From the NCBI RefSeq assembly GCF_001758785.1, contig NZ_LROM01000086.1, positions 1 to 64,000 of the forward strand: 64,000 nt of DNA. The letters run 5' to 3'. Numbering within the stretch: position 1 is the first letter of the stretch; each line of letters opens with the position of its first letter. Source of the DNA: Duganella phyllosphaerae (GTDB taxonomy: Bacteria; Pseudomonadota; Gammaproteobacteria; Burkholderiales; Burkholderiaceae_D). The notes below the pieces were generated by a model. That model was given only the letters and a program-made list of their open reading frames with translations, had not been told where the DNA came from and made no database searches. Made by a program: the position numbers and the translations under genes. Below, one piece after another: positions 16,711 to 29,077 of the stretch.

Positions 16711-18552
16711 ATGAAGGTGGAGATCGATCAGAGAGTTGACCAGAAGCGCCGCACGTTGATGCGCAGCGGTGCGGGCATGATGGCAGCGGCCAGTGCGCCT
16801 GCGGCGCTGTTGCACACGGCGGCCAGCGCCGGCGACAAACAGGCTGCGGCCGACCCCTGGCAGCGCGCGCGCGACATCGAGCAGAAATTCGCCACGCCGC
16901 TCAAGTTCCGCGACCAGGACTTCGTCATCACCGCCTTCGGCGCCAAACCGTGCCAGCTGGCCAAGGTCAACGCCACCATCCGCTACACCGAAAAGGCCGA
17001 CGTGCCGTCGCCGGTGCGTGGCTCGCCCGACGCCTATCCCGCCATTACCGCCGCCATTGCCGCCTGCAACAAGGCCGGCGGCGGACGCGTGGTGATCCCG
17101 AAAGGCGACTGGTACGTCGCCGGTCCGATCGTGCTGCGCTCGAACGTGCACGTGTACCTGGCGGCCGGCGCCCACGTCTATTTCAGCGCCAACCCGGCCG
17201 ACTTTGCCAAGTACGGCGACATCGATTGCGGCGTCAACGGCAAGCTGTCGATCTCGCGCTGGCAGGGCAACGACGTGCTCAATTACTCGCCGCTGGTGTA
17301 TGCCTACGGCCAGACCAATATCGCGCTGACCGGCGAGGACTGGACCAGCGTCTTGAATGGCCAGGGCGGGGTGCCCTTCGAGAACGGCGAGGGCTGCTGG
17401 TGGGACTGGAAGGGCCGCCACAACAAGGGCAGCGTGCAGACCGAGATCGCCGTCAACGAGCGCAATCCGAAGTCGATGCGCGAGGTGGCGCCCGATTTGC
17501 CGGCGCACGAGCGCGAGATGATCGAAGCGACGCGCCAGAGCTTCCGCGCCGACGTGCGCTACCTGCCGGCACTGTCGGAAGCCGGCGTGCCGATCGCCAA
17601 GCGCGTGTTCGGCGTGGGCCACTTCCTGCGCCCGAGCATGATCGAATTCATCGGCTGCACCGATGTGCTGATGCAGGGCTACATGGTGACCGCCACGCCG
17701 TTCTGGCAGCACCACCCGGTCAACTGCCGCAACGTCCATATCCGCAAGGTGCGCATGGAGAGCCAGGGCCCCAACAGCGACGGCTTCGACCCCGAGGCCT
17801 GCGATACGGTGTTCGTGGAACACTGCGAGTTCAATGCCGGCGACGACTGCATCGCCATCAAGGCGGGCCGCAATCGCGACATCGAGTTCGGCCCGACCCG
17901 CAATGTGCTGGTGCAGGACTGCGTGATGAACAGCGGTCATGGCGGCATGACCCTGGGCAGCGAGATGGCCGGTGGAATTGAACACGTGTATGCGCAGCGG
18001 CTCGAGTTCCGCAACAAGTACTGGCAGACTTCGGGCCTGAACACGGCCATCCGCATGAAAACCAATATGAACCGCGGCGGTTTCCTGCGCCATTTTTATG
18101 TCCGCGACTGCACGCTGCCCAACGGCGTGGCCACCATCGGCCGCACCTATAGCCAACTGCCGGGCACCAGGCTGCCGGCGGTACCGCACACCACGGCCGG
18201 TGGCGTGATCACCATCGATTGCGACTACACGCCGGTGGACGAAAGCGTGCGCATACGCCCGCCCGAGGTCTCGGACGTGCACATCTCGAACCTGCGCGTG
18301 AGTGATGTGCAAACGCCGACCGGCAAGCACTCGTGCTTCCAGGCGTTCGTGATCCTGGGACCGGTGGCCGGCACCTACAACGGCCCGGCCGGCAAGGCCA
18401 CGCTCCCGCTCGACAACATCACCATCACCAACTGCGACTTCGGCACCCCGCGCAACGCCGAGCAGCCGTGGTTTGCCTACAACGTGAAAAACCTGGTGCT
18501 CAAGGATGTGAAAATCGGCGGCAAACTGGTCAATCAGAAGATCGACGCCTGA
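16711..18552 (+). CDS. Glycoside hydrolase family 28 (polygalacturonase-like), Tat-exported
   Basis: This 613-aa right-handed beta-helix hydrolase cleaves galacturonic acid linkages of pectin. The N-terminus has a twin-arginine-type signal (QKRRTLMRSGAGMMAAASAP). GH28 catalytic elements appear in order: NSDGFDPEAC (about 355), AGDDCIAIKAGR (about 377, catalytic Asp pair), SGHGGMTLGSE (about 408, His) and IRMKTN (about 448, Arg/Lys). The protein is longer than fungal enzymes but normal for bacterial exo-acting or pectin-oligomer GH28. It has its own promoter region with a palindromic operator at 16601-16629, so expression is likely sugar-acid inducible. Confidence 0.93.
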   Translation: MKVEIDQRVDQKRRTLMRSGAGMMAAASAPAALLHTAASAGDKQAAADPWQRARDIEQKFATPLKFRDQDFVITAFGAKPCQLAKVNATIRYTEKADVPSPVRGSPDAYPAITAAIAACNKAGGGRVVIPKGDWYVAGPIVLRSNVHVYLAAGAHVYFSANPADFAKYGDIDCGVNGKLSISRWQGNDVLNYSPLVYAYGQTNIALTGEDWTSVLNGQGGVPFENGEGCWWDWKGRHNKGSVQTEIAVNERNPKSMREVAPDLPAHEREMIEATRQSFRADVRYLPALSEAGVPIAKRVFGVGHFLRPSMIEFIGCTDVLMQGYMVTATPFWQHHPVNCRNVHIRKVRMESQGPNSDGFDPEACDTVFVEHCEFNAGDDCIAIKAGRNRDIEFGPTRNVLVQDCVMNSGHGGMTLGSEMAGGIEHVYAQRLEFRNKYWQTSGLNTAIRMKTNMNRGGFLRHFYVRDCTLPNGVATIGRTYSQLPGTRLPAVPHTTAGGVITIDCDYTPVDESVRIRPPEVSDVHISNLRVSDVQTPTGKHSCFQAFVILGPVAGTYNGPAGKATLPLDNITITNCDFGTPRNAEQPWFAYNVKNLVLKDVKIGGKLVNQKIDA

Positions 18553-18743
18553 CCGTCTTTTTTGGCGGCGCCGGCGCGCTTGCGTTTAACGCTGCGCGCC
18601 GGCCCGGCGCCGAACAGGGCCAGCACCAGTTCGTCGCGCCGCGCCGGTTGCAGGTGGCGCCGGACCGGGTGCGGCTTGTCATCCTGCAAGACGTGGATGC
18701 GGTGGTCGTCGCTGCCGAACAGCCGGCTCAAGTAGTTCTCCAT
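18534..18743 (-). CDS. Hypothetical 69-aa basic protein
   Basis: This small protein begins MENYLSRLFGSDDHRIHVLQ and has a strongly basic C-terminal half (SVKRKRAGAAKKDG). There is no signal peptide or membrane segment and I do not recognise a family. The case for a real gene is a near-perfect GGAGGT ribosome binding site 7 nt before the ATG on the minus strand. It overlaps the 3' end of the GH28 gene by 19 nt in the convergent orientation and is divergent from the methyltransferase. Confidence 0.5.
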   Translation of the reverse strand: MENYLSRLFGSDDHRIHVLQDDKPHPVRRHLQPARRDELVLALFGAGPARSVKRKRAGAAKKDGQASIF

Positions 18744-18839
18744 TGATTTACCTCCATGCATAATGTTGATCTGCATTGTCCCATTGAGATAAATGCCAAA
18801 ACATTGATATATATCAAGAAGCCAAGCAAGGAGTGCACC

Positions 18840-19427
18840 TTGAATCATGATAGATCCAATGGCTGGGAGGCTGTTGCCCAGGAATTCATCGCTGCCAGAT
18901 CCGATATCGGCAGCAGCGTCGTGCGGCAATGGGCGCGTTCCTTGCCGGCCCGAGCGGAGGTGGTGGATATCGGCTGCGGATCGGGGGCGCCAATGGCGAT
19001 AGCGCTTGCCGAAGAAGGTTGTTCAGTGTTCGGCATCGACGCATCGCCCACCCTGCTGGCGGCATTCCGCCAGCGCTTGCCGGCAGCGTCCGCAGCTTGC
19101 GAGACGGTGCAGGGCAGCAGTTTTTTTGGCCGCAAGTTCGATGGCGCCCTCGCTGTGGGGCTGATATTTCTGCTGTCGGAGCGGGAACAGCGGGAATTGA
19201 TCTTGCGGGTCGCCAACGCCCTCCACACGGGAGCACGCTTCTTGTTTAGCGCGCCTCGTGAACCGTCTGCATGGAACGATCTGCAAACCGGTCAGCCCTC
19301 GCGCTCGCTGGGCGAGCAGCACTATCTGCGCCTCCTCGCCGAGGCCGGTTTTACGCTGTTGACCGTGCATGTCGACGAGGGCGGCAATCATTATTTCGAC
19401 GCGATCCTTTACGATGGATGCACTTGA
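18840..19427 (+). CDS. Class I SAM-dependent methyltransferase
   Basis: This 195-aa methyltransferase has motif I VVDIGCGSGAPMAIAL (about residue 43), the acidic loop FGIDASPTLL and a later FDGALAVGLIFLL strand. The start is taken as TTG at 18840 because AAGGAG (18828-18833) is ideally spaced 6 nt before it and the next residues (NHDRSNGWEAVAQEF) begin a typical family helix. An in-frame ATG at 18756 would add 28 poorly structured residues and has no ribosome binding site. The substrate cannot be told from sequence. It stands alone between a divergent small gene and a hypothetical gene. Confidence 0.8.
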   Translation: MNHDRSNGWEAVAQEFIAARSDIGSSVVRQWARSLPARAEVVDIGCGSGAPMAIALAEEGCSVFGIDASPTLLAAFRQRLPAASAACETVQGSSFFGRKFDGALAVGLIFLLSEREQRELILRVANALHTGARFLFSAPREPSAWNDLQTGQPSRSLGEQHYLRLLAEAGFTLLTVHVDEGGNHYFDAILYDGCT

Positions 19428-19526
19428 TGGCGGCGTCCTTCTGCCGCACCGGCATTAAAGGAATGATATTATTTGCAACGGCCGCCTGTTCTTCAGTCAA
19501 CATCCTTCACCATCCGCCATCATCCC

Positions 19527-20132
19527 ATGTTTAAACTACTTAATAGACTATTGGGCCGCAGCGCGCCGACGCGCCCGGCGCCACCTGCCGCCGCCGACCG
19601 CGTCTCGGACGACCAGCTTCTCAGGTCGCATTTCTCCGTTTCCAAAGAGGCTGAGCTGGCACTTGAGCGCTTCGGCACCCTGGTCACGGCCAAGTTGGGC
19701 GCCGAGGAGAGTCGTCGTTTGACCAATTTGCTGGTGGCGCAATTGCAGCGCGGCGATACCCCGGAAGATGCGGTCAACAACAGCCTGCTCGGCGACGATG
19801 GACAGCAGCCTGGGAAGTGGGTAATGCTCACGGTCGACTGGAAAGCCACGGAAGAAGTGGAATGGCAGGCGAACGAACTGCTGGCTACGGCAGGAGTTGC
19901 CGAGACCTGGCATTTGCAAGACGAGGAAAACAAGATCGTCGCGCAGGCCCTGCTGGAGTTTTCCGCGTGGGTGGAGCCGCGCGGCTTGCAGTTGCTGCAC
20001 CTGGACCTGCTGCACGATGCCTACTACGCCTTGCTGGTGCGCGCCGAACTGGCAGACGAAGCCAGGCAGGCTGCGAAACAGGCCGGCCTGAAGCTTCAAT
20101 CTTGCGACGAGTTTCGCGCCGAAAACGGCTGA
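19527..20132 (+). CDS. Hypothetical cytosolic protein, 201 aa
   Basis: This soluble protein starts MFKLLNRLLGRS, probably an amphipathic helix, followed by a Pro/Ala linker. Its acidic, helix-rich body contains the aromatic stretch KWVMLTVDWKATEEVEWQAN and ends in ELADEARQAAKQAGLKLQS. No catalytic motif, signal peptide or membrane segment is visible, and I do not recognise the family. The ATG at 19527 was preferred over an upstream in-frame ATG at 19473 because the upstream residues are low-quality and GC-atypical. A bidirectional terminator follows it directly. Confidence 0.65.
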   Translation: MFKLLNRLLGRSAPTRPAPPAAADRVSDDQLLRSHFSVSKEAELALERFGTLVTAKLGAEESRRLTNLLVAQLQRGDTPEDAVNNSLLGDDGQQPGKWVMLTVDWKATEEVEWQANELLATAGVAETWHLQDEENKIVAQALLEFSAWVEPRGLQLLHLDLLHDAYYALLVRAELADEARQAAKQAGLKLQSCDEFRAENG

Positions 20133-20141
20133 TCCATAAAA

Positions 20142-20167
20142 AAAACCCGGCGCATGCACCGGGTTTT
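20142..20167. terminator. Bidirectional rho-independent terminator
   Basis: AAAACCCGG (20142-20150) and CCGGGTTTT (20159-20167) form a 9-bp stem with an 8-nt loop, flanked by A-runs on the left and T-runs on the right. It lies between the convergent hypothetical gene (stop 20132) and sugar transporter gene (stop 20184) and can serve both. Confidence 0.85.
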
Positions 20168-20183
20168 CTCTGTTTAAAACCAA

Positions 20184-21497
20184 TTACTTGACGTCGCTCG
20201 CCGGCTCTTCCGGGAACGCGTTGGTCGCCTTCGAGCCCCACAGTGCATAGAACAGCACGTAGATCTCGCAAGCCACGGTCAGCAGGAACGACATCTGCAG
20301 GCCGTAGTGGTCGGCCAGCATGCCTTGCAATACCACCAGCGCGCCGCCGGCGATTGCCATGATCATCAGGCCGGAGCCTTCTTCGGTCATCGGGCCCAGG
20401 CCCTTGATGCCGAGCGTGAAAATGGTCGGGAACATCACCGAGTGGAACAGGCCCACCGAGATCAGCGCCCACATCGCCAGCGAGCCGCCGGAGAAGGTGG
20501 CCACCGTCATCACGATGGCGGCGCCGATGCTGCAACCAGCGAGCACGCTTTCGGCCGTGAATTTGCGCATCAGGATACTGCCGGCAAAGCGGCCTACCAT
20601 CATGCCGCCCCACAGGATGATCAGGTAGTGCGACGCTTTTTCGTGGTTGACGTTGCCGATGTCCGGCTGCGAGACGAAATTGATGAACAGGTTGGCCACG
20701 CCGATTTCGGCGATCAGGTAGATGAAGATGGCCGGAATGCCGAACACCAGGTTGCGGTGCTTCCACAGCGAGTGGTTCTTGCGCGCGGCTTTGGCGGCTT
20801 CGCGGTTGGTCGAGGCGCCGATTTCAGGCAGCGGGAAGCGGGCAATCACGATCGCCAGGATCACCAGCACACCGGCGACGATCAGGTACGGCAGTTCCAC
20901 GGCGCGGGCGTCGGCCAGGCGTTCGGCCTGGGTCAGCACCTGGTCGGCGGAGGCCGTGCCCGAGTTGGAGCGGCCCAGGATCAGGTAGCCGCCGAACAGC
21001 GGCGCCAGCATGGTGCCGAGCGAGTTAAACGCCTGCACCAGGTTCAAACGGGCCGATGCCGAGCTGGCCGGACCGACCACCGCAACGTAGGGGTTGGCCG
21101 CCACTTGCAGCAGCGTGATGCCGCAGGCGATGACGAACAGCGCGAACAGCGTCACCCCGTACGACGGCAGGTGGGCGGCGGGAATCATCATCAGCGCGCC
21201 GACGGCCATGATGACCAGGCCGGTGACCAGCGACTTCTTGTAGCCCACGCGCTCGATCAGCCGCGCGGACGGAATCGACGCGAAGAAATAGGCAATGAAC
21301 CAGACCGATTCGATCAGCGTGGTTTGGGTATAGTTCAGCTCGAACACGCTGCGCAAGTGCGGCAGCAGGGTGTTGTTGATAACGGTGATGAAGCCCCAGG
21401 TGAAGAACAGGCTGGTCAGCAGGTACATCGCCGATTTTGCCGTATTTGCGTGCGATGCGCTGATCGCGGTGCTGCTCGAAGGTGTTGGTGCCGCCAC
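20184..21497 (-). CDS. MFS sugar:proton symporter, FucP/GluP (FHS) family
   Basis: This 437-aa inner membrane transporter has about 12 predicted helices. The segment LLQVAANPYVAVVGP and the following ARLNLVQAFNSLGTMLAPLFG are signature regions of the fucose/glucose/galactose:H+ symporter family. The N-terminus (FTWGFITVINNTLLPHLRSVF) fits the same family. The exact sugar (fucose, glucose, galactose, N-acetylglucosamine) cannot be read from sequence. Its proximity to GH28 might suggest plant-sugar uptake, but no shared operator is visible. It ends at the bidirectional terminator at 20142-20167. Confidence 0.9.
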   Translation of the reverse strand: MAAPTPSSSTAISASHANTAKSAMYLLTSLFFTWGFITVINNTLLPHLRSVFELNYTQTTLIESVWFIAYFFASIPSARLIERVGYKKSLVTGLVIMAVGALMMIPAAHLPSYGVTLFALFVIACGITLLQVAANPYVAVVGPASSASARLNLVQAFNSLGTMLAPLFGGYLILGRSNSGTASADQVLTQAERLADARAVELPYLIVAGVLVILAIVIARFPLPEIGASTNREAAKAARKNHSLWKHRNLVFGIPAIFIYLIAEIGVANLFINFVSQPDIGNVNHEKASHYLIILWGGMMVGRFAGSILMRKFTAESVLAGCSIGAAIVMTVATFSGGSLAMWALISVGLFHSVMFPTIFTLGIKGLGPMTEEGSGLMIMAIAGGALVVLQGMLADHYGLQMSFLLTVACEIYVLFYALWGSKATNAFPEEPASDVK

Positions 21498-21739
21498 TTT
21501 GTATCCTTTTTATAGACTTGCCTGGATCGCAATCTTAGGGGCAAAGCGGGTATAACACCAATAACTAAATGGAATTCCTCTATATCGAAATGGTGATGAC
21601 AGGTATCACTGAAACAGATTATTGCTCATGCGCATTAAAACCACGGCACCATAAGGCGTTTCTCGGGTGTCCTTGCGGAAAGCGTTATACTGCGTGACCG
21701 GTGGAATTGCCGCCGGAAGTAGTAAAAACCGGGGGATGG

Positions 21740-25950
<4,211 letters not shown>

Positions 25951-25954
<4 letters not shown>

Positions 25955-26715
25955 AACGCCTGTTCGCACATGCGCTGCTCGGTTTCGCGTTTGGCGCGGC
26001 GGCATTGCCGCATGCGCTGGCGCAGCAACGGCCGCTGGTGCTGGTGAGTTTCGATTACCCGCCTTACGTGGAAGTGCAGCCGGGCCAACCGGCCACCGGC
26101 ATGATGGTGGACCTGGTGAGCACCATTTTTGCGCGTATGCGCCAGCCGGTCGAATTGCAGTTCTACCCGCTGGCGCGCAGCCTGTCCTTGATCGACACGC
26201 CGCGCGCCGATGGCTTTTTCACCATCAAGAAGACCGAAGAGCGCGAGCGCAAATACCTGTTCCCGCGCGAGCCCTTGCTGACCCAGGATTTCGTGATTTT
26301 CGCCCGCGTCAATTCGCGCATGGCGTTCCACGGCAACGTGAGCGAGCTGGCCGACGTGCGCCTGGGCGTCGTCAACAAGGTCTCTTACGGGGCCATTTTC
26401 GACGCTGCCGCCGGCCGCGGCGTGTTCAATCAGCTGGAGGTGGCGCAGACCTACGAGGCCAACTTCCGCAAGCTGCTGGCCGGGCGCATGGACGCGCTGG
26501 TGAGCAGCCGCGTGATGGGGGAGGCGGTACTCAAGCGCCTGGACGCGCTCGACAAGGCGAAGGTCATCGGACCGCCTATCGAGACCACCCAGAGCTACCT
26601 GATCTTCAACCGCCACACGGTGGCGCCGGAAGTGGTGACCACCTTCGACGAGACTCTGAGCACCATGCGCAGGGATGGCACGCTGCGCAAGATCCGCGAC
26701 AGGTACACAAAGTAG
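25951..26715 (+). CDS. Periplasmic solute-binding protein (SBP_bac_3 type)
   Basis: This 254-aa protein has a signal peptide (MKRLFAHALLGFAFGAAALP, cleavage near ALAQ). Its two-lobed extracellular solute-binding domain, family 3, begins LVLVSFDYPPYVEVQPGQPATGMMVDLVS. Family 3 proteins usually bind amino acids or small organic acids. No permease or ATPase gene is adjacent. Instead its ATG overlaps the stop of the giant hybrid kinase (ATGA), so the two are translationally coupled. A sensory rather than transport role is plausible, but the kinase has no visible periplasmic domain, so the mechanism is unclear. Confidence 0.85.
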
Positions 26716-27078
26716 TTACACAGCCATGGCAACGGCCGCCGCCGCCAACGCCGACAGTCCCGCCACCTGCGCCAGCGGAATCACGCGCCGCGCCTGGTAG
26801 GTCAAGGTGAGCACCACCACCACCGCGCCCGCAGTCAGCGCCCCCAGCCACAGCACCCACCCCTGCGTGGCGCCCTTGAGCGCCAGCGACGCCGCCAGCG
26901 ACAGCAGCAGCCCGGCCGTGCCGCAAGCCTGCAACCAGCGCGCCTTGGGGCCGGGCGACGCGCCGCGCCCGTGCAACGCCTCCCAGTGCCGGTCCATGGC
27001 CAGGCTCAGGCCCGCAAAGCCGGCCAGCGCCGCCGCCAGCGCCGCGTAGATCAGCAAGCCGTTGGCCAGCGCGCTCAT
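26716..27078 (-). CDS. DUF3325 family membrane protein
   Basis: This 120-aa hydrophobic protein has four predicted membrane segments, starting MSALANGLLIYAALAAALAG. A polar loop (MDRHWEALHGRGASPGPKAR) is characteristic of the DUF3325 family, commonly the last gene of siderophore-linked PepSY operons. The start is fixed by a 4-nt overlap with the preceding PepSY gene; the frame continues open upstream but lacks the family N-terminus. It abuts the convergent solute-binding protein gene with no spacer. Its biochemical role is unknown. Confidence 0.8.
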   Translation of the reverse strand: MSALANGLLIYAALAAALAGFAGLSLAMDRHWEALHGRGASPGPKARWLQACGTAGLLLSLAASLALKGATQGWVLWLGALTAGAVVVVLTLTYQARRVIPLAQVAGLSALAAAAVAMAV

Positions 27079-28712
27079 GCCGCGCCTCGTGCCAGCACTG
27101 GTTTCGACTGCTTCACTTCCGGTTCCTTGACTTCTTTTTTCACGCGTGGACTCCCCATCCGTTTCGCTGCAAACAACAAGCCGATCCCGAGCGCCAGCAC
27201 CACCAGGTCGAAGCCGGCGACCTGCAGCAGGCCGTGCGACAGGCTGTAGGCGAGGTGCGACTCGGTGGTTACGGCATTCAACACCGGCAATCCGGCAAAC
27301 AGCACGCCGCCCGCGCCCAGCAGCACCTGCCACATGCGCCGCGTGGGCCGGACCAGCGCCAGCACGGCCGCCGCGCCCCAGGCGCCGAAGAACCAGGCCG
27401 CTTCCATGGCCGGCCGCTCGGCCAGTCCCACTGGCAGCAGGCGGTTGGACCAGAAGTAGGCGGCAATCGCAATCGGCACGCCGGCGATGGCGCCCAAATT
27501 CAGGCCATCGACCAGCCGCAAGCCAAAGCTCACGCGCCCGCCCCTGGCCAGGGCCTTGGCGAACTTCTGCCGCTCCTTCACGGCCCACAGTACCAGGCCG
27601 GTGGCCACCATGGCGCAACCGGCCAGGCCGGCGATGAAAAACAGCGCCCGCAGCGCGGGGCTGGAAAAGCGCGCCGCGTGCAGGCCGATCATCACGCCCT
27701 GGGTGTGTGCGGCCGGCGCGGCTTTCGGCTCCGGTGGCGAGATCAGCGCGCCGGTCACGCCATCGAACACCATGGCCGGCTGATCGACCGCGATGTCCTT
27801 GCCGTCGCGACGATAGAAGGCCACCATGGCATTGGTCTGCCTGGGATGGTTGACGATGATGCGGCCCACGCTGCCGTCACCCCATGCAGTGGTCGCCTGC
27901 GCCAGCAGCGGCGGCAGCGCCGTGAGCGCGGCCGGGATGCGCGAGGCCTTGGGATCGGGCGGCACGCTTTGCCGCAACTCGGTGAAGAACTTGTCGCGCT
28001 CGTCCTGGTACACGGCCTTCACGCCCCACGGCATGTACAGGAACATCAAGGTGACGATGCCGGTGTACGTGATCATCAGGTGGTAGGGCAGGGCCAGCAC
28101 GGCGCTGGCGTTATGGGCGTCCAGCCACGAACGCTGGCCCTTGGCCGGCCGGAAGGTGAAGAAGTCCTTGAAAATGCGCTTATGCGTGACGATGCCCGAC
28201 AGGATCGCCACCAGCATGAACATGGCGCAGATGCCCACGATCCAGCGCGACCAGATCACCGGCATATAGTGCAGGTCGAAGTGCATCCGGTATAAAAATT
28301 CGCCGCCGCGCGTGGCGCGCGCCGCCGCCAGCTCCTCGCCGGTGGCCGGATCGAGCGTGGCGTTGGCCAGGCGGGCGCGGCGCGGACGTGCTTCTCCCGC
28401 TTTGGCCGGGTCGGCCGGCGGCGGCGCCCACATGGTGCGCAAGGTCGGTTCGCGTTCGCCCGGCAGGTCGATGAACCAGCGGTCGCTCCTAGGCGCGCGC
28501 TGTTCCAGGAAGGCCACTGCAGCGGCGGTGGCCGCTGCCGGCGTCACCTGGCGCGTCATGGACTGGTGCACCTCGGGCTTCATCCACAGGGTGATCTCGT
28601 CCTTGTAGTACGACGCCGCGCCGGTGCAGAACACCAGGAACAAGATCCAGCCGGCCAGCAGGCCGGTCCAGGTATGCAGCCACGCCATCGACTGGCGCAA
28701 ACCGTCCTTCAT
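27075..28712 (-). CDS. PepSY-associated TM helix protein (PiuB-like)
   Basis: This 545-aa inner membrane protein begins MKDGLRQSMAWLHTWTGLLAGWILFLVFCTGAAS as the PepSY_TM family does (only the first residues matter here: WLHTWTGLLAGW). It has a large periplasmic region (about 40-190 and 240-370), further helices with histidines that could bind heme (RMHFDLHYMP, NASAVLALPYHLMI), and several C-terminal helices. Related proteins are iron-regulated and thought to act in ferric-siderophore reduction or iron release at the inner membrane. It overlaps both neighbours by 4 nt (DUF3649 before, DUF3325 after), so the three form one operon under the Fur box at 29033. Confidence 0.88.
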   Translation of the reverse strand: MKDGLRQSMAWLHTWTGLLAGWILFLVFCTGAASYYKDEITLWMKPEVHQSMTRQVTPAAATAAAVAFLEQRAPRSDRWFIDLPGEREPTLRTMWAPPPADPAKAGEARPRRARLANATLDPATGEELAAARATRGGEFLYRMHFDLHYMPVIWSRWIVGICAMFMLVAILSGIVTHKRIFKDFFTFRPAKGQRSWLDAHNASAVLALPYHLMITYTGIVTLMFLYMPWGVKAVYQDERDKFFTELRQSVPPDPKASRIPAALTALPPLLAQATTAWGDGSVGRIIVNHPRQTNAMVAFYRRDGKDIAVDQPAMVFDGVTGALISPPEPKAAPAAHTQGVMIGLHAARFSSPALRALFFIAGLAGCAMVATGLVLWAVKERQKFAKALARGGRVSFGLRLVDGLNLGAIAGVPIAIAAYFWSNRLLPVGLAERPAMEAAWFFGAWGAAAVLALVRPTRRMWQVLLGAGGVLFAGLPVLNAVTTESHLAYSLSHGLLQVAGFDLVVLALGIGLLFAAKRMGSPRVKKEVKEPEVKQSKPVLARGAA

Positions 28713-29005
28713 GGTGCGCCCCAGGTCACCGCGCCCATGGCCAGAACCACTGCGCCGGGCAGCAGGCAGGCCAGCAGCAGGCCGGTCCAGGCGCGCAGCG
28801 CGCTGGCGCAGGCGAATACCCACATCACGGCCACCGGGTAGACCACGAAGGCGGTCAGGGTGCCGGTCATGGCCGCTTCGGCGCGGCTGGTGGGGAGCGC
28901 GAGGGCGAGGGCGGCAGCGACCAGCGCCGACAGGACATAGCCGCCGCCGATGGCGGCCACGGTGCGCGACAGGACGCCGGCGCGGTAACGGATGCTGAGG
29001 GCCAT
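28709..29005 (-). CDS. DUF3649 family small membrane protein
   Basis: This 98-aa protein has three membrane segments, starting MALSIRYRAGVLSRTVAAIG and containing ALALALPTSRAEAAMTGTLT, as in DUF3649 proteins that precede PepSY_TM genes in siderophore-uptake loci. It is the promoter-proximal gene of the operon, begins about 40 nt after the predicted start of transcription, and overlaps the PepSY gene by 4 nt. The function is unknown; a role in iron acquisition is inferred from the family context and the Fur-box promoter. Confidence 0.82.
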   Translation of the reverse strand: MALSIRYRAGVLSRTVAAIGGGYVLSALVAAALALALPTSRAEAAMTGTLTAFVVYPVAVMWVFACASALRAWTGLLLACLLPGAVVLAMGAVTWGAP

Positions 29006-29032
29006 ACACTTCCTTGGAAAGACTGAATCGCT

Positions 29033-29055
29033 AAATGCGAATAATTCTCGTTCAT
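29033..29055 (-). promoter_or_regulatory. Fur box overlapping the promoter of the DUF3649-PepSY-DUF3325 operon
   Basis: On the minus strand the site reads GAACGAGAATTATTCGCATT, a close match to Fur boxes of the GAGAATTATTNNCATT type. It overlaps a predicted promoter, TTGACA (29072-29067) with a 17-nt spacer to GAGAAT (29049-29044), so Fe-Fur binding would block RNA polymerase. This supports iron regulation of the operon. Confidence 0.7.
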
Positions 29056-29077
29056 CTTTGCCAAGTTGTCAACCGCT

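Noticed and set aside
21587..21607. Imperfect inverted repeat GTGAT/ATCAC upstream of the sugar transporter as an operator
   Set aside because: Only 5-bp arms, no clear promoter elements around it and no second copy in the window. It is too weak to annotate.
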